Made by a program: the position numbers and the translations under genes. Below, in pieces: positions 21,646 through 32,020 of a stretch of DNA of 64,000 nt (its first letter is position 1; each line of letters begins with the position of its first letter). Origin of the DNA: Rutidosis leptorrhynchoides (lineage: Eukaryota > Streptophyta > Magnoliopsida > Asterales > Asteraceae); the NCBI RefSeq assembly GCF_046630445.1, contig NC_092339.1:80995501-81059500 (forward strand). Direction: 5' to 3'. The notes beneath the pieces are model-generated. The model worked only from the letters and a program-made list of their open reading frames with translations, ran no database searches and was not told the DNA's origin.

Positions 21646-24578
21646 GTGCTACAAAAGATAGACATGTATATAGAAAAGCCTTTGTGAATTCTTTTGTATT
21701 GTGGTGTTGTTATTCACAGGCTGTTCCACATGCTGTTGCGTTAGTTAGAGCTGCAGATATGAAGAGCCCTAGGGAAGCTGTTGAATTCATTTTAGAACTT
21801 TTAAAGGTGGATGTTTTTTCCATTTCCTATATATCTTCCATTTCACTGTATGTATTTAAAATTTTATATACCTGACTGGTTTGATTGTACAGTACAATGA
21901 AAACAATGGGAATCCCTTTTCTGATGTATATTGGCTTGCTGCATTAGTCCAATCAGTCGGTGAACTTGAATTTGGACCACAGGTTTGTTATCATATCTCG
22001 AATTCATGTAAGTTTTATCACAATATATATTCATCATCGTTCATAAATATCTGTGTCAAACTACTGGCAGAGTGTTTCTTTCTTATCATCACTCGTGAAA
22101 CGCATTGACCGGCTATTGCAATTCGACAGGTGCATCATCATTACTCTCATTTAAGTTGTAATTTGTAGTAACTTCACCTGTAAAGTTCTTGTTTGACCCA
22201 TTTCAAGTTTAATGAACTCGAACAGGCTGATGCCAAGCTACAACGGAATCTTGACAGTTAGCTGTATCCGGACACTGACTCAGATTGCCTTGAAGCTTTC
22301 AGAATTTACCCCTCTAGTAATTATATATCTTTGTTTGTGCTAACTATCTATCTAGAGCTAATTATATTGACCCATTCAAAACCTGCTATTTCTTCTATTT
22401 ACAATTTTAGATTATCAATAACATGTTGCAACTTTTTGTATCATAGTTGACAGATTTAATTTAAATTATTTGATATATAAGAATGTTAGATAAGGTGTAT
22501 TTTGAGTCGTCAACTGACTCGACTTTTACAAATAATTAACCTTTTTGACACAACCCTTTGTGCCCCGTTAGTCCGTTACCAACGCGGTAGCCTTGCCCGT
22601 TTTCCATTTTTAGTTAAAATGAAAATAGCTTCTGTTTTTTAAATTGTAGTTTCTTTTGTTTCAGGGTCGTGTAATTGATTTGATTAAACCGTTTTGCTCT
22701 TCCAAGTCACAATGGCAAGTACGCATCGAAGCGTTCCGGGCACTCCTTGACCTCGAGTATCATTGCAAAGGAATTGATGCAGCATTGATATTGTTTTCTA
22801 ATTATTTGGAAAAGGAGCCGTCATTAAGAGGTTTTTAATGAATAATTAAGTTTTTAAGGATTATGAAATGACATTTTAATTAATGTTAATTTTTTTTTAA
22901 ATTTTTTTTTTTAAAACAGGTCAAGTGAAGTTGGGAGTGCATGCAATGCGTTTATGTCAAATTAATGGCGATTCTGATGATGACCATGGTGTGGTTCGCG
23001 AAACTCTCGTGGCACTACTCCGTCTTCTTGAAAGCCCAGCAGCATTCAATAACGTTACGCTTCGGCATTATTTGTTTTGCATTTTACAAGTCCTGGCTGG
23101 AAGGTAATTATACCATTTTGATCTACAAACTATTTTTGTAAGGGACAATTTTTTACCCGTTTACCTATGAATGGGTCAATTGCGGTTATGTTTAATAATA
23201 TCTAACAGTGAAGTCAGAAAACATAAACAGGTCATTTTAATAGTCAATATATTTAAAAAACATGTATTGTAACTGATATCATTCTCTATACACTAATTTA
23301 AAAAAATAAATAGTTCAAAGTTGGACAATAAGAGTCCCGGTCAACTCAGCCGGACAGGTAATATATTACCTGAACCTTATGGTTTACCAGATTGGTTTCG
23401 TTACCAATCAAACTATTATACTTGCATTTTTCAGGCCACCAACGCTTTGTGGAGTTCCGAGAGATGAAACGTTGATCAAAGGCCACGTGGAGATTTGCAA
23501 CGAGCTAAAAAACTTTTTTGCTGCTATCGTGAATCAGTCTAAACCTTCTGACACACTCATGTTGTCATACGATGTTCCGGTTCCCGAAATAAACACAGAA
23601 ACAAATGTTGTTACCACTACTGATAATGTTGGAATCCAGTCAGAGGAGTTGACTTTGACCTTGACTGCACCTGATCCATCAATAGTAGTAGAAAACAACA
23701 ATAACACTCGTGAACACAATCAATCAGATTTGGTCATTCTTGGATACTCAGAACCTCATAAAGAACCAGACACGGTTTCAAATAGTCAAGAACCTAAAAA
23801 AACTGTTCTTAAAATCAAACTAAAGCAATCTTCTGCATCAAGTAGAGCCGAGGAAACTGATAATGCTGCAATAGAGATATTATCGCATAACGGTGCTGAT
23901 CATGGTACGAGTAGTTCAGTGTCCATCGATGCTCCAATGCAAATAAATACAACCGAGGCTGCGAACCAAAACCTCGATGATGTTAACTCGTCCCATGATG
24001 TCGGGTCCCGGGTGACCGCCAGTATTGGTAGCGCTAAACATGATGAAGTTGATGTTCAGTGTACTGCAGATTCAAGTAAAGTTCAGTCTAATGATGTGGA
24101 TACTTTGGATCATAATAAGTTCGTTAGTCTTCAAGCCCTTAGTGAAGCTAATGACGTGGCAGTGGGTGGGCCCACGGGAAAACCAGTTTCAGGGAGTAAA
24201 GAGAAGAAGGAGAAGAAGAAGAAAGATAAGGAAAAAAAGCGGAAAAAGAAAGATAAAGATGATCCAGCGTACATAGAACGAAAACGTTTGAAGAAAGAAA
24301 AGAAAGAAAAAAAGCGAAAGGAAAAAGAATCAGCTAAACTAATGGTCACACCTTCGGTAGACATTAAACATCAAGAAAGAACTGAAGCTGTTAAAGATGA
24401 GGTGGCATTAGGCCAAGTTAAAGATGAGATGGCAGTAGGTCAAGTTAAAGACGAGGTGGCAGTAGGCCAAGTGACAAATGTCGTAACGCCAGTGGATGTA
24501 GCAGAACGGACGGAAGGTGCTACCTCAACTCATAAACTTAAAATAAAAATAAAAACCCGAACATTGACCAGACCGTAA
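14090..24578 (+). CDS. TAF2: TFIID subunit 2 (TAF2), 25 exons, complete
   Basis: TAF2 is a nuclear scaffold subunit of TFIID that contacts the initiator and helps place RNA polymerase II. Exons: 14090-14205, 14493-14901, 15458-15603, 15683-15749, 16436-16635, 16725-16878, 16959-17043, 17122-17213, 17368-17493, 17758-17811, 18005-18073, 18816-18913, 19007-19333, 19454-19544, 20207-20329, 20424-20480, 20603-20682, 20765-20807, 21720-21806, 21893-21982, 22071-22129, 22226-22316, 22665-22830, 22920-23103, 23435-24578. All borders are GT-AG, phases agree and the sum is 1,385 codons plus stop (Arabidopsis TAF2, from memory, is about 1,370). Residues 20-510 form the M1-aminopeptidase-like part. The zinc site HELAHQWFG is YGLARQWFG here (374-382), so it is not a peptidase, as in other TAF2s. 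Residues 680-1005 are HEAT-like helical repeats ([19 protein letters not shown]). The tail (about 1259-1305) is Lys-rich with [18 protein letters not shown], followed by three VKDEVAVGQ-type repeats. The start [11 protein letters not shown] matches the family. Some borders could be off by a few bases. Confidence 0.96.
14259..14321. repeat. (TA)n microsatellite in TAF2 intron 1
   Basis: About 31 uninterrupted TA units 54 bp after the exon 1 donor. Long pure arrays like this are usually length-variable. Confidence 0.95.
19349..19388. repeat. T40 tract in TAF2 intron 13
   Basis: Forty T in a row starting 15 bp after the exon 13 donor. It may be true or partly an assembly or sequencing length artefact. 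A run this close to the donor could influence U-rich element recognition in plant splicing. Confidence 0.9.
19651..19940. repeat. Tandem duplication in TAF2 intron 14
   Basis: Two adjacent copies (19651-19792 and 19793-19940) start 'tcacctgatcccccgtgcg' and 'tcacttgatcccctgtgcg'. Both carry 'ggaagtggtcaaaggttgccc' and a 'caattagtat' end. Identity is about 80-85% by eye. No coding role. Confidence 0.75.
20996..21217 (+). mobile_element. SINE in TAF2 intron 18 (first)
   Basis: About 222 bp with box A-like tagccaagttgttggggcc and box B-like ggtctcgggttcgaattt. The body ends with ggattactcgccctcccggg and a short T-rich tail. A 15-bp duplication with one mismatch flanks it (taattcattgaaccc at 20981-20995, taatttattgaaccc at 21218-21232). 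It belongs to the same family as the copy 205 bp downstream and is on the same strand as TAF2. Confidence 0.85.
21423..21646 (+). mobile_element. SINE in TAF2 intron 18 (second)
   Basis: About 224 bp with box A-like gtagcccagtggttagagg, box B-like aggtctcaggttcgaatc and the family end ggattactcgcccttcccgg. A pure T tail of about 30 follows, then gcg. A perfect 22-bp duplication flanks it (21401-21422 and 21647-21668, starting tgctacaaaagatagac), unusually long. The perfect duplication and pure tail point to a younger insertion than its neighbour. Confidence 0.9.
24390..24470 (+). repeat. 27-bp in-frame tandem repeat in the TAF2 tail
   Basis: Three 27-bp units encode [18 protein letters not shown] and VKDEVAVGQ, near residues 1320-1345, just after the Lys-rich tail. 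It is acidic/hydrophobic in alternation. The units differ by a few bases, so the expansion is recent but not brand new. No such repeat is remembered from Arabidopsis TAF2. Confidence 0.85.
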
Positions 24579-25640
24579 GTACCAATTCATGGATGTATTT
24601 CTTTAGAATTATAGCTCTGCTTTGTAGAACTGTGTACATTGTATTAACACAAAACAGGTATAAAAACAGAAATATGAAGAAACCTATTTTAAATGTGTCT
24701 TGTTTCGCTTCAATTGTATTCATTGTTAGTACAGTCAACATGTGTATCTTGTTTAGAAAATGTTAATTCTGCAGGTCGTATGTGAATACCGATGAAATGA
24801 CCAAATTGTACACTTGAGACTTGAACTAATTGGTTAATCGGTTAACTGAAAAAAAAAAAACTTGTTATGTAACTAGAACTAGAAAAGGAGACGTATAGTA
24901 TAAAAATGGGTACAAAATAAGATCAAGCTAATAGTGATTTTTTTTTTTTTTTTACATAAAAAGTTACTGTATATGAAAATTGATAAATAGGCACTCCAAG
25001 TCCAATCAAATCAAATCTATATAAATGACATTTCTATTTGGTGTGCTCCATTCCTAAATATATTTCGGCCGTACAGACAACAATATAACAAGGAGACGAT
25101 CACGTAACCTTACTACACACTCCACCAGTCGTATCATCATTATCCAACTACTTCAAACCTTACAATTCAAGTGGTCTATTTCTGTTGTTAATCTAAAAGT
25201 AGTGATATTCGTCACCATTTTTTGATAAATTCATAAAATTTATACATTAATTGTGTCTAATTACAACCTATTTAAAGTGATAAGTTCGAATACAATTCCA
25301 AAACAAAATCAAAAGAAACAGACATGGGCCAGAAAAGTTCATGACGAGGTGTTTAGGAACTTTAACGTTGAAGGAATGCGAAGATCTAGCGTTGTATCTT
25401 TTTCGTTTGTTTAAAATTATGCTTTATTAAGTGTTACTTTGTAGTTAGTTGTTTTGCTCCTTTGTTTTGTAGGCTTTTGCGTAGGGTCGGTAGTGTTGTT
25501 TTTGTGTTGTTTTTATCCTTGTTGTATCGTGTTTCGAGCCTTCATTTTTTTTTGAAGTTTATCGAGTATTTATAACGTTCTAGTTTTTCAAATAAAATAA
25601 AATAAAATAATATACATAAATTTGTTATTATATACCTATA
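24579..25640. other. TAF2 3' flank, no second gene
   Basis: The first few hundred bases are presumably the TAF2 3' UTR; no single clear polyadenylation signal stands out. From about 25320 to 25612 a GT-rich stretch with 'tttgttttgtaggctttt' and an end of repeated 'aaataaaata' resembles the 3' tail of a plant LINE. No duplication or coding remains support that, so it is only a suggestion. Confidence 0.35.
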
Positions 25641-26450
25641 TCTAAAAGGTAAAGTGGAAATGAATAGTACTATTCATTTTTACACTTTTATCAAACTTAA
25701 CCCCCTAACTTTCATTAAAATACAAATCGTATACCTCTATCTAAAAGGTAAAGTGGAAATGAATAGTACTATTCATTTTTTCACTTTTATCAAACTTAAC
25801 ACCCTAACTTTCATTAAAATACAAATCGTATACCTCTATCTAAAAGGTAAAGTGGAAATTAATAGTACTATTCATTTTTCCACTTTTAGCAAACTTAACC
25901 CCTTAACTTTCATTAAAATACAAATCGGTGGAAATGAATAGTACTATTCATTTCCACTTTTAGCAAACTTAACCCCCTAAGTTTCATTAAAATACAAATC
26001 GAACCCCCCACTTTATACGTATAGTTTTTAACTTTTATTAAAATACAAATCGAATCCCCACTTTACTAACTTTTTTTTATTACTAATATTCAATTTTCAC
26101 AAACTTAATCCCCTAACTTTTATTAAAATACAAATCGAACCCCCACTTTATACGTAAAGTTTTTTCAAATTTCACAAACTTAACCCACTAACTTTCATTA
26201 AAATACAAATCGAACCCTCCACTTTATACGTATATTTTTAACTTTTATTAAAATACAAATCGAACCCCCACTTTACTAACTTTTTTTTTTTTTTTACTAA
26301 TATTCAATTTTCACAAACTTAACCCCCTAACTTTTATTAAAATACAAATCGAACCCCCACTTTATACATAAAGTTTTTCAAATTTCACAAACTTAACCCA
26401 TTAACTTTTATTAAAATACAAATCGAACCCCCACTTTACTAACTTTTTTT
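25641..26450. repeat. Minisatellite array inside the Helitron
   Basis: Three near-identical 99-bp units are followed by shorter and diverged ones. All share a core near 'ttaaaatacaaatcg' and 'cacaaacttaacccc'. A perfect 30-bp palindrome (gtggaaatgaatagt and its complement) lies at 25928-25957. Confidence 0.85.
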
Positions 26451-26614
26451 TTTAAAAATAAAACCCGAACGCTAAAAGAAGCAACTTTCACAAAAGGAAC
26501 AACCCTTCAATGTTATGTCAAAAAAAATTCTTTTCTACAAAATAGATCAAGACTTTTTTTTTTAACTCGCATTTAAAACGGAGCCCCGGCGCGAAGCGAG
26601 GGCTCCACAACTAG
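25641..26614 (+). mobile_element. Probable non-autonomous Helitron with repeated start
   Basis: The 3' end has Helitron features: a hairpin with 7-bp perfect arms GGAGCCC/GGGCTCC at 26580-26606, four bases, then CTAG at 26611-26614 followed by T. A matching start TCTAAAAGG preceded by A occurs at 25641, 25740 and 25839, exactly 99 bp apart, each followed by a palindrome around AATGAATAGTACTATTCATT. The rest, to about 26450, is a run of diverged units sharing 'cttaaccccctaactttcattaaaatacaaatcg'. Helitrons insert between A and T by rolling-circle replication without target duplication, as seen here. No helicase gene is present. The 3' end is well supported; which of the three starts is the true one is not. 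Confidence 0.6.
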
Positions 26615-26749
26615 TTGAATCTATTAAAATTGGTGATAGAAAATATCATCACTCTTCATACAAAATGTCTTTTTCTAGAATATCATAAAGTTATGTCATT
26701 TATATATAAATTACACGAAAATCATTCGTAAGACTTATGCGTAGATAAT

Positions 26750-26752
<3 letters not shown>

Positions 26753-26798
<46 letters not shown>

Positions 26799-26799
26799 C

Positions 26800-26831
<32 letters not shown>
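26753..26831. repeat. (TA)n microsatellite, interrupted
   Basis: TA units with a few 'tacatac' interruptions. Confidence 0.9.
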
Positions 26832-26913
26832 CTTACTTTTATTATATTTGTCACATGAAGAGTACTAGATCATTAAAACAAATATCAAACCAAGCCCAAA
26901 GATTTGCCCAAGA

Positions 26914-26916
<3 letters not shown>

Positions 26917-26963
<47 letters not shown>
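26917..26963. repeat. (TA)n microsatellite
   Basis: About 23 TA units immediately abutting the Helitron-like end at 26964. It could be the insertion site or have grown from it. Confidence 0.9.
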
Positions 26964-26967
<4 letters not shown>

Positions 26968-26992
26968 TGAAATGACCCGTGAAATCACGGGT
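26964..26992 (-). mobile_element. 3' terminus of a minus-strand Helitron-like element
   Basis: On the minus strand a hairpin ACCCGTG-attt-CACGGGT (26975-26992) is followed by seven bases and CTAA (26964-26967), then T. This is the layout of a Helitron 3' end, opposite in orientation to the one at 26614. The start of this element, to the right, was not found. Confidence 0.5.
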
Positions 26993-27053
26993 TTGTCAAA
27001 AAGATATTTATATAATTAACATGAATAATAATCACCCGCAAAGCAAGGATTTT

Positions 27054-27176
27054 GACATGATATTACATCTACAGCAGAATCTCTTTGAGAAAGATACCCT
27101 GAAAGAAGAAAGCTTCAAATCCTTGAAAAGGGCATCGACTGAGTTAGCGAAATATGTGTTGCATCTACAGGGCTAA
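27054..27176 (+). other. Exon-like coding fragment, unrecognised
   Basis: A frame reads DMILHLQQNLFEKDTLKEES and continues to KYVLHLQG and a stop at 27174. It is rich in charged and helical residues, unlike the surrounding AT-rich DNA. An acceptor-like tctacagcag precedes AATCTC at 27078. It could be the last exon of a host gene carried by the Helitron-like element whose end lies at 26964. I do not recognise the protein. Confidence 0.3.
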
Positions 27177-28788
27177 ACCCTCTTGATTTCAGTAGGCAAC
27201 ACCTATCAGTGTCCCTACATGTATACAGTTACCTACACACAAGAAGCCTTATAAGAATATATTGATAACAATACATAAATGAATTCATGCATTCTGGGAG
27301 TATATATTACTAAGACATTAGATATCGTGAAGTTTGTACCCACATATAAATATATTGATTACCAAATAAAAAGTTTTTTTAAAATGGATTACCATCATAT
27401 TAGTAAATAGTTGACTTCAAATTGGTCGACAGTATCTAACTCGTTTGGGTACTTAAACGAAATCGACAGCTAATTAAAACCATATTTAAAATGTAACATT
27501 TCTCCTACTACCAATACAAACACTACCTATTTTCTACAATACCTATTTTCCAGGTCTATGTTTCATAGTCAAACCTGTTAACCTCATTTCTTTCGGGTTG
27601 TCAGGTTTAGTATAACCCCAGTTCACTTGGAACCTCGTGATTTCTAGGTTGGCTAGCTAAACATGCATATCTTTTTGTCTTCTTTCCTCATCCATCTTCT
27701 CATAATGCCATCACTCTTATCTGATCTTGAGCTACAAAGGCAAACAAATACCAATAATATCACCCATAGGTGGCAATTTTGACCCACTGATATATAGACA
27801 TGGACATTTTGATCATTGGATTATCCAAAACGGGCCAAATCAATTCAAAGACCAACCTTTGAAAGTTATGGCGAACAATCCTACCGATATCACTTTATCA
27901 TCAATGCCCATTTTCTGCTTTGTCCGCTCCAATATCACCTCTTCAACCGAGCCAACTCTGACCAAAACAAATATCATTACCAATACATATTTCTTGATGT
28001 AAACCTCTTAGCAAAGAGATGAATAAAGTCGAACTACTTATTTCTTTGCATCAAACACGTTTCATGAAAATTATGTAAGTGTATCAGGGTATATTAAAAA
28101 GTTGCACATAACTATTTTAACATTAAAAAAAACAAAGTTAACCCGAGAAAAGTATTGACCTTGTCTTTTATTACTTAACTATTTTAAAGGACTCAATTGT
28201 CACGAATCAGTACCTTCTATTCCTTCTTTACTCTTTACTCTTCCTTGTAGTGTAGTGATTTTCTTAACTTATTAATTCAGAGCAGGTACCATATGATCAT
28301 TTGAAAAGAGCATCATCTTCATTGCTTATGCTAAAGAGAACAAACAAAACTAATGAATTGACATAAATTATATTTATGAAACTGCCTCAACTAAGCTAAA
28401 GAAAGTACACAAGCATAAAGAACATGTTTAGGCAGTAGCTTAATTCTTTATTTAAATGGTTGGACCTGATTCATTTAAAAGCCATATTTTTGCTTTAGCA
28501 AATGGTCTAAAATTGCCAACCGTAATTTATATGAATAATCTATATGAACTGTACTATTTTTAAATATCGGTTTATTTTTTTAAAAATATACTCCGTAATA
28601 CCTTATTTTGGTGCCAGATTGGGTCCTGAAAACTATATACAAAATATCAATGCACATTAGATGGTCTACACAATTTGATTTATAGACATGTAGCTGATCA
28701 ACATGGCAATATTAGATGAATAATATTATCCACATACACTATATTGGGCCTGAAGCTTTTGTGGTATAAAATACTTAGCAAAGCAGTT
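27177..28788. other. Intergenic DNA, no feature seen
   Basis: AT-rich sequence; open frames around 27730-28020 are short, low in information and contain the intergenic phrase 'ggtggcaattttgaccc'. Nothing supported. Confidence 0.4.
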
Positions 28789-28797
28789 GGTTGATAC

Positions 28798-29540
28798 CAT
28801 GGTTGCAAAACTCGGCTGACTCGGCCGAGTTCTCGGCGATAACTCGGAAAAATTGTTCAACCGAGAAATCGGTGTCTAACTCGCTCTATTACTCGGTCAA
28901 CGTCGTCGGAAAACTCAAAAATTGACCGGAAACGAGGAACGATGATGAAAAAAAACAGAAACGGGAAAGAAGAAAGGATTGAGGAAGAAAACAAGACGAG
29001 ATCTCAGATCCATAGCGAGCTTGTAAAACAAGATCTGGGATTTTTTGGAAATTGGATGGTGACACGTTTTTCAAGAGAGAGTGCTTTTACTTTTTACAAC
29101 TTGTTTTTATCATATGTCTGATGCAGTGATGCTCTTTGAGACTTTGAGTACCATATACGAGAGTATTTATTTTTAAAATATTTTAATTCAATATTCTTTT
29201 ATCAAATGACAATAATAACCCCTAAACTTTTACTTAACTTTAATACCAAGAACAAAATTTATATGCACTCTTAAAATAAATATTTATATGTAACTAAACT
29301 TTACATATTGAACATATATATTTATAAATTTTATATATTTAACATATATATATTCATAAAATGTTTGTTTATAGCTAATATATATATTATATATCTATAA
29401 TATATTGAAAATATTTAGTTATATTAGAAAAGTCAACAAAAGTCAAAATCCGAGTACTCCTCCGAGTACTCCCCGAGTTGCCGATTACTCCTCAAAAACC
29501 TCCGGCCGAGTACTCCCCGAGTCGCGAGTTTTACAACCGT
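28798..29540. mobile_element. Mutator-type MITE
   Basis: About 743 bp with inverted ends: start catggttgcaaaactcgg, end complement acggttgtaaaactcgcg. The inverted homology continues imperfectly through repeated 'actcgg' motifs on both sides. A perfect 9-bp duplication GGTTGATAC at 28789-28797 and 29541-29549 fits the 9-11 bp of Mutator-like elements. The middle is AT-rich and codes for nothing, so it would move only with a partner transposase. Confidence 0.8.
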
Positions 29541-29549
29541 GGTTGATAC

Positions 29550-31380
29550 ATCAGTGTAGTGTGAAACTAATTTTTATTACCTGAAAGTAATATGAACTCA
29601 TGAAACACCTCACCCATCTTAGCTCTTGATGAGGTAATGGACTGAAATGTACATAATAATACTACATTAGTTATGCATATCATATTTGAAGTTTTAAGCA
29701 ATATTGAAAACAATAACTTCGAAAGATAAAGTAGTTAGGAATTAAGAGCATGCAAGCATTTCATCGAACACCTAATAGGCAACAGCTTCAGTGACAATTC
29801 GAAGGCTTTATACCACCAAGTGACAACATATTCGATAAGAACTCGATTTCAAATGTTTTTGTGAGTCTAGATTCACAAATTTGAATCCCTGGAGCAAGCA
29901 AAGAAGTGAATCATAGAGAATATAAAATCCTGAATATAAAATCAATAGACCAAAGAGATGAATCATAGAAAAATTATAAACCCTGAAAAGTTAAACATAA
30001 ACCCTAAGATATAATCAAACATATAAAAAAAACTTTAAAAGTTGACATTAGTACATTTAAATTTTGCAATAACATTATAATTAACACTAAATTTATAAAG
30101 AAACATTATGTTGGTCATATACAACTTTTCAAAACAAAATCAAAAGAGAAACATTATGGAGTAACTAAATAACCTTTGAAAAACACGAGGAACATTCATT
30201 TATCTTTTTTGACCTTCAAAATGTGTCCTCCATTTCAACCAGCTACAGTGAACGTTCATCTAGCTATTTTGATCCTTCAAAATGTGTCATCCATTTCAAC
30301 CACCTATGCAAAAAGTAGATATTGGATGCATTGGTTCTATTGTGTATACCTTGAGCATCTTTAATTGAATGTTTACCTTGAGCAAATCAGATGTTGGATG
30401 CATTGGTTCTATTGAGTAAGATCATACGTTCAATTGGATGTTTACCTTGAGCAAGATCAGATGTTCTTGCATTTCTATATACGTTGTTGGGCGGTGGAGA
30501 GAACATTTGGTACAATAAACTATTCAAAACAACCACAATCCAATACTACAATAAAAAACTATAGTCCCAAAACCGTCACACATGAATGCATACATTAATC
30601 TTAGAAGAACATGTGAAAACCATGCATACCTTATGTGCTTTAACATGTTACCGACTCCGTATGACCCACCCATTTTGCCACCTCTAAATTTCTTAGAACG
30701 ATATAGCAAAATACAAAATTGTTCACGGATGGTGATAAATCATAAAACAACTTCACGTTATTAGCGTTCAACCATCTCTCTTACTATACTACCACTCTAA
30801 CCGTCTTATAAAATCTAAAACAAAATGCAAAACTTATGCAGTAATAAAGACGCAGAAATAGATAAGATACTATAACATACCTTATGTGCTTTTGTTACTC
30901 ATTAATATTTTGGTAACTACACAAAACCACAATGTATGTTAGCAGGGTTAATCTCTGGTCAAAAGTTTCTTTGGAAACATTCAAGACTTCTTTAAAAAAC
31001 CAAACAGTGTAGCAGCAACAGATGAGGTTCCTTCGTCTAAATCCCATCAAAGGCACAAAGCATGAAAATAATATCATTGATTCATAAAGTTAAATTTACA
31101 AAACATGGAAAGAAATAACTTTGACACCACGAAATAGAAGATAACTGTAAACACATTTTATATAGATCAAAGAGTCATCAAATTTTAATACGCAAAAAGC
31201 AGCTTTTGACTACCAAAAACTATAATTCTATTTATGGGCCACAAAACCAACATCAACATACATATTAACATAATCAGTTCCAATACACACGCATGAGTAA
31301 AAAAAACTACTTTATAAGTTACAGAGTATCTACTAAAAAACCAATTTACAAAAATAACTATGTATCTAATATCAATACAC
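29550..31380. other. Unassigned DNA, possible gene debris
   Basis: No intact gene. On the minus strand at about 29730-29870 a trace resembling a PPR motif (GGIKPSN) appears but is too short to call. The phrase 'cataccttatgtgctttt' occurs at about 30625 and 30879, which could be two copies of a splice-site-bearing repeat. Confidence 0.3.
30185..30470. repeat. Two neighbouring short tandem duplications
   Basis: A ~58-bp unit ('ttcaaaatgtgtc.tccatttcaacca') occurs twice at about 30190-30306. Then a ~75-bp unit ('ggatgcattggttctattg ... gtttaccttgagcaa') occurs twice at about 30310-30470. Confidence 0.65.
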
Positions 31381-31382
31381 AC

Positions 31383-32020
31383 CTGACTTTTTGTATGACC
31401 TTTGGTAGGATCCAGTCCAAAATTTTCAAGACCTGCACAAAGTCAGTAATAATAACCAAATTACAACTCAAATTATCAGCTCAATAACAAATGGTGTAAA
31501 AATATACAGTTAAATGCATAAATTGCGAGTCAACTCAAAAAATATCAATAGTAACAATATATAGAATTGATTTACTTTGCGGCTCTGCTCTATATATCTC
31601 GAACAAAAGTCTTGAATAGTCCATATCTTTTATTATGATCACCAAAGCCAGAAGTAAAGAACACCACCACATAATTAGTAGAATTCAGAGATGAAGAAGA
31701 AGATTCAGATTTTAAAACTATTTTCAAAATTCTTAGAAGGAATTGAATTGAATTGAAGAGGCGTGCTTTTGATGAGGAAGTAGATAGATGATTCACATTT
31801 TAGATATTACTTACTGGTTGGATGGTTGCAGATAACCATTAGATCTCTGAAAAAGAAATTTGTGACCTGATTTTGGTAGCTACAGGATTAGAAGGATGAA
31901 GAAAACCTCAATTGTATCCTCTTACAGTGATCGATGGTTAGATTTAGTATAGATTTCCTAGGGTTTTGATCTACATCTGCACAATTAATTTTCTAGGGTT
32001 TTGAGAGCATGAGTTTATTT
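31383..32020 (-). other. Possible 5' part of a minus-strand transcript
   Basis: Two teloboxes, AAACCCTAGA and AAACCCTAGG on the minus strand (31992-32001 and 31957-31966), sit 26 bp apart. Such motifs mark 5' regions of many plant housekeeping genes. Downstream on the same strand come an intron-like stretch ending tttttcag before AGATCTAATGG (about 31850), and an exon-like 50-bp block at 31383-31432. That block is bounded by ttgtgcag and gtgtgt and can read GLENFGLDPTKGHTKSQ. No complete gene follows and no protein family is recognised. It may be a non-coding RNA promoter, a gene remnant or chance. Confidence 0.3.

Noticed and set aside
25320-25612. LINE 3' end with AAATAAAATA tail
   Set aside because: No target duplication and no reverse transcriptase remains; kept only as a remark in the TAF2 flank entry.
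29730-29870. PPR-gene fragment on the minus strand
   Set aside because: Only a GGIKPSN-like trace of a few residues; not enough to call a family.
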